This document shows, piece after piece, positions 28,446 through 41,093 of a stretch of 64,000 bases of DNA; position 1 is the first letter of the stretch, and every line of letters begins with the position of its first letter. The position numbers and the translations under genes are program-made. Below the pieces are notes generated by a model. The model was not told the DNA's origin. It made no database searches and was given only the letters and a program-made list of their open reading frames with translations. The stretch lies in NCBI GenBank assembly GCA_030544685.1, contig CP086683.1, positions 1,798,001 through 1,862,000 of the forward strand, read 5' to 3'. The DNA comes from Pseudomonas sp. B21_DOA. GTDB lineage: Bacteria; Pseudomonadota; Gammaproteobacteria; Pseudomonadales; Pseudomonadaceae.

Positions 28446-29395
28446 GTCGCTCACCTCATCTTTCGATCTCCGATCCTCGCCCCACGTCATCCCGCCAAGA
28501 ATGCTGAGTGTTATCAGGGATCAAGGCCCCTGCGACCTGTGGGGAATGTCCACTACGCGGGACTGACGGCTCCTTACAACCGGGAGCAAGGGCATCTCAT
28601 GATCTGGCCTCCTTAACACCGTTACCGGTGGGCGGGTGGAGGCAGTGCTGGCTGACTAAACCAGCGCCTGAAGATCCTGAGCCGGGTGAACGCAGCAATG
28701 CGATGACCGGGGCATGCCTGACTGTCAGTCAGGTGCAGTCCATTCCGTGGTCTGCGGCACCATCATCTACAACGCTGTTGCTGGTGACATCGGCGTTTGT
28801 CACGCCAATTGTCACGAGGGAGTTGCCGCAAAGCCAAGTGAGATGAGGGCTGCAGCAGTGGTAGGAGCGCCCGTCTCTTTCCAGGAGAAAGAGACGGGCA
28901 CAGGTTGGCGCAAGATTCGGCCAAGCGGATAGGTTGCTGCAGAGCAGCGAAGTAGAAAGTGTTGTCTGGCGCACGAGGGCCATGATCTGAAGTAGGCATC
29001 CATCACCGGGGAGGTGACCGGGCGAGCTGCCGGACGCGAATCGCCTTTTGGGGGAACCACCGCGGGAGCGGTGTGGCCTTCAAGGTTCGGGCCACCTGGG
29101 TTGCTGTCATCGACAGCTCTTGCACGGCCAGTTCTACGCCTGTGGATAAACCCGGTCAAGGTTCGAAATTCAGCGCCACTTTGGACTTGAACAACGGTTA
29201 TCCACCGGTGGAATTCCGTGGTAAATCCTGGACAAAGTGGTCGCTTTTAGCCCTTCAAAGTGAGGTCCATCCAAACAGGGCGGCTTTGCAGCCCTGTTTG
29301 GATGGACCCGCGCTGAGAAGCGGATGAGCGAGGCTGCTCGCCCTGAATCTTGAACGCTCAGTTGTTGTTGCTGCCGTTATTGCGCCTGCATAGCG
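28446..29395. other. 950-base non-coding stretch between two integrases
   Basis: No credible protein gene is seen on either strand. Structures present: a palindrome CCTGACTGTCAGTCAGG at about 28731-28747; TGTGGATAA (29141-29149) and TTATCCACC (29198-29206), which resemble DnaA boxes in opposite orientation; and the long inverted repeat at 29264-29308. It could be a regulatory or replication/transfer region of the element, or a non-coding RNA locus; the sequence does not decide. Confidence 0.45.
29264..29308. repeat. Perfect 18-bp inverted repeat with 9-base loop
   Basis: GGTCCATCCAAACAGGGC (29264-29281) pairs exactly with 29291-29308 around the loop GGCTTTGCA. It lies about 90 bases past the 3' end of the P4-type integrase and may be its terminator, though without a T tract on the minus strand. 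Confidence 0.7.
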
Positions 29396-30651
29396 CTAGC
29401 GTATCGGTACCACGTTCTTGTCTCTGATTTGGCCGTATGCTGAGGCGAGCAGGCTGCCGGTCGCGGCTTTCTGGATGTACTCACTCCACCAGGCCATCAT
29501 CGGACGCCGGCGCTCAATGTAGTCGGCGCGGTTGTAGGCGCTGCGCACCTCATCCTTATCTACGTGAGCCAGTGCGACTTCAATGAGCTCCGGATCCCAC
29601 CCATGCTCATTCAAGATGGTGCTGGCCATCGAGCGCATGCCGTGGCTGACCAAGCGATCCTGGAAGCCCATGCGTTTCAACGCCATGTTCGCGGTCTGGC
29701 TATTGGCGTGGGTGCGCGGATTTCTATCGGCCGGGAAGACGTATTCGCGATGGCCGCTGTGGGTCTTCAGTGACTCCAACAACGCGACAGCGTGATCACT
29801 CAAAGGAATGCTGTGTGGGCGGCGCTTCTTCATCCGCTCCGCAGGGATAGTCCAAACGCGCCTTTCAAAGTCGATGTCTGCCCAGCGAGTAGTCGCCGCC
29901 TCGGCGGGGCGAGTCATCGTGTGCAACTGCCATTCGATCAGGCAGCGGGTGGTGCGTTTGATACTGGCGTTCGCGATCTCCAGCATGAGCTCGGGGAGTT
30001 CTTCGGGCGGAAGCGCAGCCATGTTCTCTTTCTTGGGCTTCTTGAATACTGCCCTGATGCCGGTGAGCGGGTTGGCGAAGATCAGGCCGGAATTTACGCC
30101 GTAGGTCATGATCTCGTTTAGCCGCTGGCTAAGGCGCTTGACCGTCTCCAGGCTGCCTTTCGCTTCGATTGGACGAAGCAATGCGATCACCATCGGCGCG
30201 GTGATTTTTGCGAGTGGTGTCGTTTTCAAGTCAGGGAATACATGCAGCGTGAGCGACCGCCAAATGTCCTCGGCGTAGGCCGGGGTCACCGAGTCTTTTT
30301 GAGCTCGAACCAAGCGGTGGCCACATTCTCGAAGGTATGTTCCGTTTCTGCCCGTTTGGCTTCATTCAACGTATTGCGCTGCACCTTCGGATCGATGCCT
30401 TGGGCGAGCAGCTCGCGCGCTTCGACTGCCTTCTTTCGTGCGTTCGCCAGTGACAGTTCGGGATAGGTCCCGAAGCCGATGTTGATGCGCTTCTTGGTAA
30501 CCGGCTCGCGGTAGTTGAAATTCCACAGCAACGAGCCATTGCTGCGTACTCGAAGCTGCAAACCATCACCGTCAGTGAGGACATAATCCTTGGACGCGGG
30601 TTTGACTCCCTTGAGCTGTCGATCGGAGAGGCGGAGGTTTTGAGCAGGCAT
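29396..30651 (-). CDS. P4-type tyrosine integrase at ssrA, frameshifted
   Basis: About 418 aa when reconstructed. The N-terminal DUF4102 domain (LRLSDRQLKGVKPASKDYVLTD, GFGTYPELSLANARKKA) and core-binding and catalytic domains are present. The recombinase residues are in TMTRPAEAATTRW (R), SHGMRSMAS (H-x2-R), LAHVDKDEVRSAY (H and Y). The frame breaks in the T run at 30296-30300 (plus strand); one more base gives ELKKDSVTPAYAEDIW. The start at 30651 gives the usual MPAQNLRLSD beginning. The 5' end faces the 3' end of the tmRNA gene 187 bases away, the usual layout of an element inserted at ssrA. Confidence 0.88.
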
Positions 30652-30675
30652 GAGATTGTCCTCAAGCACTGATTC

Positions 30676-30725
30676 GGTATTCCAAAGATTAGCACCGGGT
30701 GGACTGGAATACCGCCTGGAATACC
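30676..30725. repeat. GGAATACC iterons beside the integrase
   Basis: GGAATACC occurs at 30706-30713 and 30718-30725, and inverted (GGTATTCC) at 30676-30683. The direct pair has the same 12-base spacing as the distal copy at 6781-6800. These probably bind the integrase arm domain or an excision factor. Confidence 0.6.
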
Positions 30726-30802
30726 CGAACGGCTGGAACTCAAAAACTTTCAAAAGACCGCAAAAGCGCTGGAGGCCGCGTATTTGCTGGGTCGCAGGCA
30801 CA

Positions 30803-30826
30803 AAAAAGACGTCCATGGACGTCTTT
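30803..30826 (-). terminator. Terminator of ssrA
   Basis: On the minus strand AAAGACGTCC pairs with GGACGTCTTT, followed by more T (TTTTTTG). It lies 12 bases past the CCA end of the tmRNA gene. Confidence 0.85.
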
Positions 30827-30837
30827 AGATGATGAAG

Positions 30838-31224
30838 TGGTGGAGCCGGGGGATTTGAACCCCGTCCGCCAGTACTCCGCTGTCGGTACTACATGCGTAG
30901 CCTTGTCTATTAAGTTAACCCTCAGCGACCCGACGGGCAGGGTGCTTTGGGCGAGTTGTGTAAGTTTTAGCCGCTTCGTCCACAACGTACTGCACGGCGA
31001 TTCTGTTCTATATGACAATCATTTCGGGTTTACAGACATCCCCTGATGATTGCTGGACCCGAAGGTACCAGGAGCATTGTCAGCTGCAATTAAGCAGCGA
31101 GAGCAACACCGTATTGGTCGTCATTGGCAACTATAAGTAGTTGCAACAGTGGATTTACGACTTCTGTTACCAAGTCGGCATGCACCTAGAGTTTCGCAAC
31201 CGGCGTCGAATCCTAAACGGCCCC
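30838..31224 (-). ncRNA. ssrA: Transfer-messenger RNA (tmRNA)
   Basis: The gene is read on the minus strand. Its 5' end is GGGGCCG..AGGATTCGACGCCGG and its 3' end is GGGTTCAAATCCCCCGGCTCCACCA, the tRNA-like acceptor with an encoded CCA. The tag frame lies at 31090-31128 and encodes A-ANDDQYGVALAA-stop. With SmpB (gene at 40492) and EF-Tu it rescues stalled ribosomes and tags the unfinished protein for ClpXP and FtsH. The 3' end is the likely insertion site for the integrase-bearing island to its left. Confidence 0.95.
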
Positions 31225-31322
31225 GAACTCATTGCCCGGTGAATCTGATCGGGCAACAAGCGTGCACAGTGTACGTCAATCCGCCGACGAGGCCAACCCG
31301 CAGGTTGGCCCGTCAGTCTGGA

Positions 31323-31601
31323 TCAGTTGTTGGTGCCGGTGTTTTTACGTAGCTCAACGATGGTTTGCGAGGTTTCGGCAACGCAGTCGTCAATTTTGCC
31401 TTCGGCTTTCAGCGCTTGGGCCTTGCTCACGCTGGTTTCGGCACGCTGGCTCAGTTCTGGCTTCGCTGACAGCTGAGCTTTCATACCATTGATGGTTTGA
31501 ATATTGGCATCGCACAGATCGGCAGGCTTGTCTGCGGCGAACGAAGTGGACGCCATCATCGAGGCAGTAACGAACAGACCTAACAGTACAGAACGCTTCA
31601 T
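31323..31601 (-). CDS. Small secreted periplasmic protein
   Basis: A 92-aa protein with a clear signal peptide (MKRSVLLGLFVTASMMASTSFA, cleavage after ASTSFA), leaving a mature chain of about 70 residues. That chain contains two cysteines (DLCDANIQ, DDCVAETS), which could form a disulfide, and is otherwise helical (LSQRAETSVSKAQALKAEG). No family is recognised. The ATG at 31601 has AAGGAGAC just upstream. It stands alone between ssrA and the lactate operon. Confidence 0.78.
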   Translation of the reverse strand: MKRSVLLGLFVTASMMASTSFAADKPADLCDANIQTINGMKAQLSAKPELSQRAETSVSKAQALKAEGKIDDCVAETSQTIVELRKNTGTNN

Positions 31602-31664
31602 GTGTGTCTCCTTGAACTGAGGGATCCAGGCTTCGCTGACCGCTGGGCGAGCCACCGAATGGAG

Positions 31665-31688
31665 GAAAAGCCCCGATTTGTCGGGGCC
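31665..31688 (-). terminator. Terminator of the lactate operon
   Basis: On the minus strand GCCCCGA pairs with TCGGGGC over a CAAA loop and is followed by TTTTCC. It lies 43 bases beyond the dld stop. Confidence 0.75.
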
Positions 31689-31730
31689 TGTTCTGTGGAT
31701 TGCCGTCTCGCTCAAGAGTTCTATTTTTCT

Positions 31731-34537
<2,807 letters not shown>

Positions 34538-34541
<4 letters not shown>

Positions 34542-35209
34542 TGATCCTCCAGAATCAGCACGACCAAATCTTTCGGGCCATGCGCGCCGTAGGCGAGGAC
34601 CTGTTCAATATCGGCAGTCTTCGACGGGCCGGAGACCAGCAGCGCGTTGGTCGGCATGCCTTGCGCCCATTCGAATTCCTCTTGCACCTGATAGAAGTTG
34701 TCGCGGATTTCGCTGGCCTTGAGCAAAGCGAAATGCACCGGCGGCACCAGGCTCATCAGGCGCGGTTCTTCACGGGTAGGCCAGATGATCAGGCTGCCGG
34801 TCGCGGCGATCGCGCCGAGGGTGCCGGTGAGGCTGGCCGGGGTGTCGTTGAACAGCTCGGCTTTCCACTCTTCCATTGGCCGGTCGTAGGACTTCAGTTC
34901 TGGCAGCTCGGGATTGTTCGCCCAGTGCTGTGTGATGCGTTGCCCGTGCGGTGTAGTCGGTGCGATCAGCAGGCTCGGCAATTGGCGGTCGCGCAGCAGT
35001 TGCGCGAGTAATGCCGGCCACTCCTCGGCCGAGGTCAGATGGATTTCGGTGTGCACCGCTTCCATCAGTTTGCGCAGTTGCGGAATGCGTTGCTCGGCGC
35101 TGTAGGTGTAGGGCTGGGTGACCAGGTCGACATCGAAGTTGTCGGCAATTGGCGTGGTGCCGGTCAGACTTTTCCGCAGCTTGCCGAGGATATTTTGCTT
35201 GGCGCTCAT
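34538..35209 (-). CDS. lutC: Lactate utilization protein C (LutC/YkgG)
   Basis: A 223-aa LUD-domain protein. It is the third subunit of the LutABC (LldEFG) complex that oxidises L-lactate to pyruvate in organisms that lack or supplement LldD. The LUD fold is recognised from LIAPTTPHGQR, GAIAATGSLIIWPTREEPRLMSLVPPVHF and TNALLVSGPSKTADIEQVLAYGAHGP. The start codon overlaps the lutB stop and the end overlaps dld, so all are co-translated. Confidence 0.9.
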
Positions 35210-36661
35210 CGACGCTCTCCCTGTTTGCCCAGATGCTCGCGGGCCATGTCATGCAGCGAACGCGCGGCCGGTTTTGGTGCGCTGTGGTTTTGCGTCCATG
35301 GGCCGACATTGCTCGGCGTAAGGGCGCGCAGGCGCGTGGCGAAAAAGCGAACAAGCTGTATAGCGTCGGCGAGCTGTTGAGTCTGGCCCAGGCGTTCCAG
35401 ATAAAACGCTCCTTGCGCGAATATTTGCTGCCCTGGCCGCGCATCACCTGATTCGGCGCGTCTGGAGCTTTGACGTTTTCCTCGCGCAGACGGCGCAGGA
35501 TCGCCGGGATCGGAATCTTCACCGGGCAGACTTCACCGCAGGCGCCGCACAATGATGATGCGCTCGGGTGGTCCGGAACCTTGGCCAGGCCGACCATGTG
35601 CGGGGTGATGATTTTGCCGATCGGCCCCGGGTAGACCTCGCCATAAGTGTGGCCGCCGACGCGGGTGTAAACCGGGCAATGATTCATGCAGGCGCCGCAG
35701 CGGATGCAGTTCAGGGTCTGGCGCAATTCACTGTCGGCGAAGGCCTGGCTGCGACCGTTGTCGAGCAGGACCAGATGCACTTCCTGCGGGCCGTCGAGTT
35801 CATATTCCTTGCGCGGGCTGGAGATCATGTTGACGTAAGTGGTGATCGGAATGCCCAGCGCCGAGCGCGTCAGCAGTGACAGCAGTGGGACCACGTCACG
35901 CAGGTTTTCCACGACTTTTTCGATGCCGGTGACGGCGATATGCACCGGTGGCACGGTGGTGGTCATGCGCCCGTTGCCTTCGTTTTCCACCAGCAGCAGG
36001 GTGCCGGTTTCGGCGACGGCGAAGTTGACGCCGGAGACGCCGATGTCGGCTTCGAAGAATTTCTGCCGCAGGACCCTGCGACCGATCTGAATGAGTTGGT
36101 CAACGTCCTTGGTGTATTCCACGCCAAGTTTGTCGTGGAACAAGGACGCGACCTGACCGGCATTCTTGTGGATCGCCGGCATAATGATGTGTGAAGGCTT
36201 CTCGTGGTCGAGCTGGACGATGTACTCCCCATGTCGGACTCCAGACATTCAATGTCCCGAGCCTCGAGGAAATGGTTCATCTCCATCTCTTCGCTGACCA
36301 TCGATTTGCCCTTGATCACTTGCCGCGCCTCGTGAGCGCGGATGATCGATAAGACGATGCCATTGGCCTCGTCCACCGTTTCCGCCCAGTGCACTGTCAC
36401 ACCGTTGCGGGTCAGGTTCTGTTCCAGTTGCTCGAGCAGGTCGGGCAACTTGGACAGCGCGCGGGCCTTGATCGAATTGCCCAGTGCGCGCAAATGTTCT
36501 CTTTCGTGGGCATCGCTGAAAGCCGCTGCCCGCTTGGTCATCAGTGAATCCATGGCAGTGCGGAAGTTGTTCCGCAACTGCTGATCACCCAAGGCATTGT
36601 GTGCCCGGGTGCGGAAATCTTCTTCTACGGCGACCGTAGGAATAATCGTCGAGGTGCTCAT
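35206..36661 (-). CDS. lutB: Lactate utilization Fe-S protein LutB, two frameshifts
   Basis: About 485 aa when reconstructed; the iron-sulfur subunit of LutABC. A LUD domain with KGKSMVSEEMEMNHFLE and VETGTLLL-type strands is followed by two 4Fe-4S motifs (CIRCGACMNHCPVY, CGACGEVCPVK). The frame breaks at the C run 36227-36230 (joining ECLESDMG to EYIVQLDHE) and at the A run 35342-35346 (joining YSLFAF to FATRLRALTPSN, ending KQGERR). Each break is a single lost base. The gene overlaps lutA and lutC by four bases. Confidence 0.86.
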
Positions 36662-37481
36662 TGCGCACCTCCAGTTCGCTGCCAGAGGAAGCTCGCCAGA
36701 TGTTGCCCGCGTAACTTTTCCTGCTGTTTCTCCAGCGCGCCGTTGATGTTCATCAAACAGCCGCAGTCGGCACTCAGTACCTTGTGCGCGCCGGACTCCT
36801 TCAGCGCGCGGGTCTTGTCAGCCACCATCGCGCCGGAAATGTCTGGCATACGGACGCTGAATGTTCCGCCGAAGCCACAGCATTCGCTTTCGTGGTCGTG
36901 ATTGACCCGTTCCACATTGCTCAACTGCGCCAACAACTCGCGGCCGTGCAGGTGGGTGTTCATTTCGCGGCGTGCCGAACACGAGGTGTGCAGCGCGACT
37001 TTGACCGGTTCGCCACTGTCCTTGAGCTGCACCTTGCAGACAAACAGCAGAAACTCGGCCAGTTCATAAGTGCGCGCTGCGAGAGCCTGCACCTGTTTCA
37101 ACGTTTCCGGCTCGTCCTTGAACAAGTCGGCGTAATGCTCGCGCAGCATGCCGGCGCAGGAACCCGACGGCATCACCACCGGATAATCTCCGGCAAACAG
37201 CGCCAGTTGCGAGCGCGCTACCGTCCGCGCCTGCTCGGTGTAACCCGAGGTGTAAGCCGGTTGGCCGCAGCAACTCTGCCCTTGCGGATATTCGACCCGT
37301 ATCCCTTCGCGCTCCAGCAGATGGATCGCGTCCATCCCGGCTTCTGGGTAGAACAGGTCGACCACACACGTGCCGAACAGGTAGACCCGCGACGGTTTTT
37401 CGCTGGGGTATTGCCGAGGTTCGGGCAGTGGCGGTGCCACGCGGGTCGCGTTCGGCACAGCGTTGTAAAAAGCTCGCTCAT
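36658..37481 (-). CDS. lutA: Lactate utilization protein LutA, frameshifted near the start
   Basis: About 274 aa; a subunit of LutABC with two CCG domains, each a cysteine-rich site for an Fe-S cluster (SCCGQPAYTSG and ECCGFGGTFSVRMP). The conserved beginning MSELF at 37481 is out of frame with the rest. One more A in the run at 37467-37471 gives MSELFYNAVPNATRVAPP. The uncorrected frame would start at an ATG-less position near 37458. First gene of lutABC, 149 bases after lldP. Confidence 0.88.
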
Positions 37482-37630
37482 CAGGCGTGTCTCCGGGTGG
37501 GCCCGGTTATCCGTCTGCTGCGGCTGCCGAATATAAAGCGCGTTGCTTTCAGCAGCCTTACAGACCCGGTGGTGAATTGCTGACGCCGGATCACGGGCCG
37601 GCGTCGGTTATTTCCGTCTTTCTTGTAGGT

Positions 37631-39325
37631 TTAGTGCACCAGCATGCCGGTGAACCAGTAGGCCTGAGCCAGGGTGATCAAACCGACAATCGTTGCAAAG
37701 AATAGGCTGTGCTTGAGGGTGAAGCGGAACAGATCCGATTCCTTGCCGACCAGACCGGTCGCGGCGCAGGCCACGGCGATCGATTGCGGCGAGATCATCT
37801 TGCCGGTCACGCCGCCGCTGGTATTGGCCGCCACCAGCAAGGTGTCGTTGACGCCGATCTGGTGGGCGGTGGTCGCTTGCAACGAACTGAACAGCGCGTT
37901 CGACGAAGTATCCGAACCGGTGAGGAATACACCCAGCCAACCGAGGAATGGCGAAAAGAACGGGAACGCCGCGCCAGTACCCGCCAGCACCAGGGCCATG
38001 GTCGAGGACATACCGGAGTAGTTGGTGACGAAGGCGAACGCCAGCACCATGCCGATCGACAGGATTGGCCAGCGCAGTTCGTAGAAGGTCTCTTTCAAAG
38101 TGGTCAGACCAGTTTTGAAATTAATCTTCAGCACCAGCATCGAAATCAACGCGGAGAAGAAAATCGCGGTTCCGGTGGCGGAAATCGGGTCGAGTTTGAA
38201 CACCGCTGGAATCGCGGTCGGGTTGGCCACGATCGGCGCAGTCTTGATCACCAGTTGATCAAGGTGCGGAATCGCGAAGTTGAACACCCAGCTGTACATC
38301 GAGCCGCCGGCAGCGAACATCGCTTTGAAAGGCTTCAGCGTCCAGATGGTCACCAGCACAGTGAGGATCAGGAACGGCGACCACGCCTTGAAAATTTCCC
38401 CGAGGCTGTAGGGCGAAGCCACGGTGGTGCGCTTCTGGCCGAAACCGCCGACGCTGGCGCTGACCACCGAAGCGGACACGGCGCCAACGATGTGCTGGCC
38501 GGCGGCGCGACGTGGTTGCCAGACCTTGAGGAACAGGGTCAGGGAAATCAGGCTGGCCAGTGCCGAGGTGATGTCCGGCAGTTCCGGGCCGATGAAGTTG
38601 GAAGTGAAGTATTGGGTGATGGCGAAACTCAAACCCGCCACCAGCGCGGCTGGCCAGGTTTCGCGCACACCGCGCAGGCCGTCCATCATGAACACCAGCC
38701 AGAACGGCACGAACAGCGACAGCAGTGGCAACTGGCGACCGGTCATGGCGCCGATCTTGAAGGCGTCGATGCCAGTGACCTGGCCCGCCACGATGATCGG
38801 AATCCCCAGTGCGCCGAACGCTACCGGCGCGGTGTTGGCGATCAGGCAGAGACCGGCGGCGTACAGCGGATTGAAGCCCAGTCCTACAAGCAATGCGGCA
38901 GTAATCGCTACCGGCGCGCCGAAACCGGCGGCACCTTCCAGAAATGCGCCGAAGCAGAAACCGATCAGCAACACCTGCAAGCGCTGGTCATCGGTGATCG
39001 AAAGGACCGAGCTGCGGATGACCTCGAACTGACCGCTTTTCACCGTCAGTTTGTAGAGGAACACCGCCGCGACAATGATCCAGGCAATCGGCCACAGACC
39101 ATAAGCGAAACCATAACCAGCGGCGGCGAAGGCCATGTCCACGGGCATCTGGAAGGCGAAAATCGCCACGGCAATCGAAAGCGCGAGGGTGATGCTGCCT
39201 GCCACGTGGCCTTTGAGGCGGAACACCGCCAGGGCGAGAAAGAAGAACACGATGGGAATGACGGCTGCGAGAGCGGAGACGCCAAGACCGCCGAGCGGGC
39301 TGTAGAGCTGTTGCCAGGTTTGCAT
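37631..39325 (-). CDS. lldP: L-lactate permease LldP
   Basis: A 564-aa lactate:H+ symporter with about 13 membrane helices. The family is clear from the opening [19 protein letters not shown] and from [38 protein letters not shown] and [17 protein letters not shown]. It is the first gene of the lactate operon, divergent from lldR. The shared upstream region contains a perfect LldR-type operator. No break in frame. Confidence 0.95.
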   Translation of the reverse strand: MQTWQQLYSPLGGLGVSALAAVIPIVFFFLALAVFRLKGHVAGSITLALSIAVAIFAFQMPVDMAFAAAGYGFAYGLWPIAWIIVAAVFLYKLTVKSGQFEVIRSSVLSITDDQRLQVLLIGFCFGAFLEGAAGFGAPVAITAALLVGLGFNPLYAAGLCLIANTAPVAFGALGIPIIVAGQVTGIDAFKIGAMTGRQLPLLSLFVPFWLVFMMDGLRGVRETWPAALVAGLSFAITQYFTSNFIGPELPDITSALASLISLTLFLKVWQPRRAAGQHIVGAVSASVVSASVGGFGQKRTTVASPYSLGEIFKAWSPFLILTVLVTIWTLKPFKAMFAAGGSMYSWVFNFAIPHLDQLVIKTAPIVANPTAIPAVFKLDPISATGTAIFFSALISMLVLKINFKTGLTTLKETFYELRWPILSIGMVLAFAFVTNYSGMSSTMALVLAGTGAAFPFFSPFLGWLGVFLTGSDTSSNALFSSLQATTAHQIGVNDTLLVAANTSGGVTGKMISPQSIAVACAATGLVGKESDLFRFTLKHSLFFATIVGLITLAQAYWFTGMLVH

Positions 39326-39377
39326 GGTGGGGTGGCCCCTAATTGTTGTTGGTCAGGCACTGTGAGCAATCTTGGAT

Positions 39378-39394
39378 AATTGGTAAGACCAATT
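39378..39394. promoter_or_regulatory. LldR/PdhR-type operator
   Basis: AATTGGTAAGACCAATT: perfect 7-bp arms around a 3-base centre, matching the AATTGGT-N3-ACCAATT box bound by the FadR-family regulators PdhR and LldR. It lies between lldP and the divergent lldR, 53 bases before the lldP start. Confidence 0.85.
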
Positions 39395-39588
39395 TACAAG
39401 CGCTGTTGGCTAGGGTAAAAGCCTTGGTGGCGGTGTGTCAATTTGCCGCTCTGAAACTTTCGTCGAAGATGCGGTGCAGAGAGCAACTGATCCGCTTTGG
39501 CGAAGTGGTGGCTGGCAGGTGTCGGCGGCGCGCGGATAGGCCAGAATAGACACCCCGGCGAGCGGTCGGGATCGTGGAGAAATGAGTT

Positions 39589-40356
39589 ATGGGCTTTGAT
39601 CAGATACGTCAGCGCCGTTTGTCTGACGATATTGTCGAGCGCTTCGAGGGGATGATCCTCGAGGGCACGCTGAAGTCGGGCGAGCGGCTGCCGGCCGAGC
39701 GCGCGCTGGCCGAACAATTTGGCGTATCACGCCCGTCGTTGCGCGAGGCGATTCAGAAACTCGCGGCCAAAGGTTTGCTGGTCAGTCGCCAGGGCGGCGG
39801 CAATTATGTGGTGGAAGGCCTGGGGTCGACGTTCAGCGATCCACTGCTGCAATTGCTTGAAAGCAATCCCGAAGCGCAGCGTGATTTGCTCGAATTCCGG
39901 CACACCCTGGAGGCATCGTGTGCCTACTACGCCGCATTGCGCGCCACCGATGTCGATCGCGAGCGCCTGACCGCTGCGTTCGAAGAGCTGCAGGATTGCT
40001 ACTCGCGCCATGAAGAAGTCAGCCGGGCGGAAGAGGGCGCTGCGGATGCGAAATTTCATCTGGCGATTGCCGAGGCCAGCCATAACGCGGTGTTGCTGCA
40101 CACGATTCGCGGCTTGTTCGACCTGCTCAAGCGCAACGTCGTGACCAACATCGGCGGCATGTACAAACAGCGCACGGAAACCCGCGACATGCTGATCTCG
40201 CAGCATCGGGAATTGTATCTGGCGATTATCGAAGGGCGTGCCGAGCAGGCGCGAGAAGTGTCCAGCCGCCATATTCTGTATGTGCAGGAAGTGCTGGAAG
40301 AGGTGCGTCAGGAGGTACAGCGCATGGCTCGGGCGGAGCGGCGCAAGGGGATGTAG
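39589..40356 (+). CDS. lldR: GntR/FadR-family regulator of lactate genes (LldR)
   Basis: A 255-aa repressor. The N-terminal winged helix (FEGMILEGTLKSGERLPAERALAEQFGVSRPSLREAI, helix-turn-helix at about residues 36-58) is joined to a FadR-C helical sensor domain (FRHTLEASCAYYAALRAT, IAEASHNAVLLHTIRGL). It is divergent from lldP with an AATTGGT-N3-ACCAATT operator between them, so it most likely represses the lactate operon until lactate binds. PdhR is a close relative, but the neighbours favour LldR. Confidence 0.9.
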   Translation: MGFDQIRQRRLSDDIVERFEGMILEGTLKSGERLPAERALAEQFGVSRPSLREAIQKLAAKGLLVSRQGGGNYVVEGLGSTFSDPLLQLLESNPEAQRDLLEFRHTLEASCAYYAALRATDVDRERLTAAFEELQDCYSRHEEVSRAEEGAADAKFHLAIAEASHNAVLLHTIRGLFDLLKRNVVTNIGGMYKQRTETRDMLISQHRELYLAIIEGRAEQAREVSSRHILYVQEVLEEVRQEVQRMARAERRKGM

Positions 40357-40371
40357 TCAGTTAGTTCTGCA

Positions 40372-40480
40372 AACGATCGTTCCCACGCTCTGCGTGGGAA
40401 TACAGCAATGGACGCTCTGCGTCCACATTGTGACGCGGAGCGTCACGGGATGCATTCCCACGCAGAGCGTGGGAGCGATC
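40372..40480. repeat. Compound palindromic intergenic repeat
   Basis: TTCCCACGCTCTGCGTGGGAA (split here as a 21-base palindrome, 40381-40401) recurs inverted at 40456-40475. Between them lie GACGCTCTGCGTC (40412-40424) and its counterpart GACGCGGAGCGTC (40433-40445). The whole can fold into nested hairpins. Repeats of this type are scattered in fluorescens-group genomes. It sits between the convergent lldR and smpB. Confidence 0.7.
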
Positions 40481-40491
40481 AGGGTGGAAAA

Positions 40492-40974
40492 CTAATCTTC
40501 CTTGCCCTTGTTGCGCACCGCACGCTGCAATTCACGACCGGCATCGCGCTCGCGCTCGGTATCACGCTTGTCGTATTCCTTCTTGCCCTTGCCCAGAGCG
40601 ATCTCGCACTTGACCATGTGCTTGCTCCAGTACCAGGACAGGCAGACGCAGGCATAACCCTTTTGCTGCACGGCGGCGGCGAGCTTGTCCAGCTCGCGGC
40701 GGTTGAGCAGCAGTTTGCGTGTGCGCACCGGGTCGGCGATGACGTGAGTGCTTGCGGTCATCAACGGCGTGATGTGGCTGCCGAGCAACCATGCTTCGCC
40801 ATCCTTGAGCAGCACATAGCTGTCGACCAGCTGCAACTTGCTCGCCCGCAGACTTTTTACTTCCCAGCCGGCCAGGACCAGACCAGCCTCGAACTTGTGC
40901 TCGATGAAGTAATCGTGTCGCGCCTTTTTGTTCTGCGCGATGGTCCCTGTTGGGTGTTTCTTCTGTTTAGCCAT
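40492..40974 (-). CDS. smpB: SsrA-binding protein SmpB
   Basis: A 160-aa partner of tmRNA that places it in the empty A site of stalled ribosomes. The family is clear from [39 protein letters not shown] and the basic C-terminal tail ([19 protein letters not shown]) that reads the mRNA channel. The tmRNA gene itself is about 9 kb to the left. Confidence 0.97.
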   Translation of the reverse strand: MAKQKKHPTGTIAQNKKARHDYFIEHKFEAGLVLAGWEVKSLRASKLQLVDSYVLLKDGEAWLLGSHITPLMTASTHVIADPVRTRKLLLNRRELDKLAAAVQQKGYACVCLSWYWSKHMVKCEIALGKGKKEYDKRDTERERDAGRELQRAVRNKGKED

Positions 40975-41093
40975 AGGGGCGGCATTATATGGAGTTGTTC
41001 GGCTGTCGGCTACGGTGTTGCTGCGTGCTTGAGCAGGTTGAGTGAATCCCGGACAATGCGGCCTCTTTTTCTAACGCTTGGGCGTGATAAACG

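Noticed and set aside
28812..29159. 115-codon minus-strand frame in the non-coding region between integrases
   Set aside because: The composition is unlike a protein, there is no ribosome site, and it spans palindromes.
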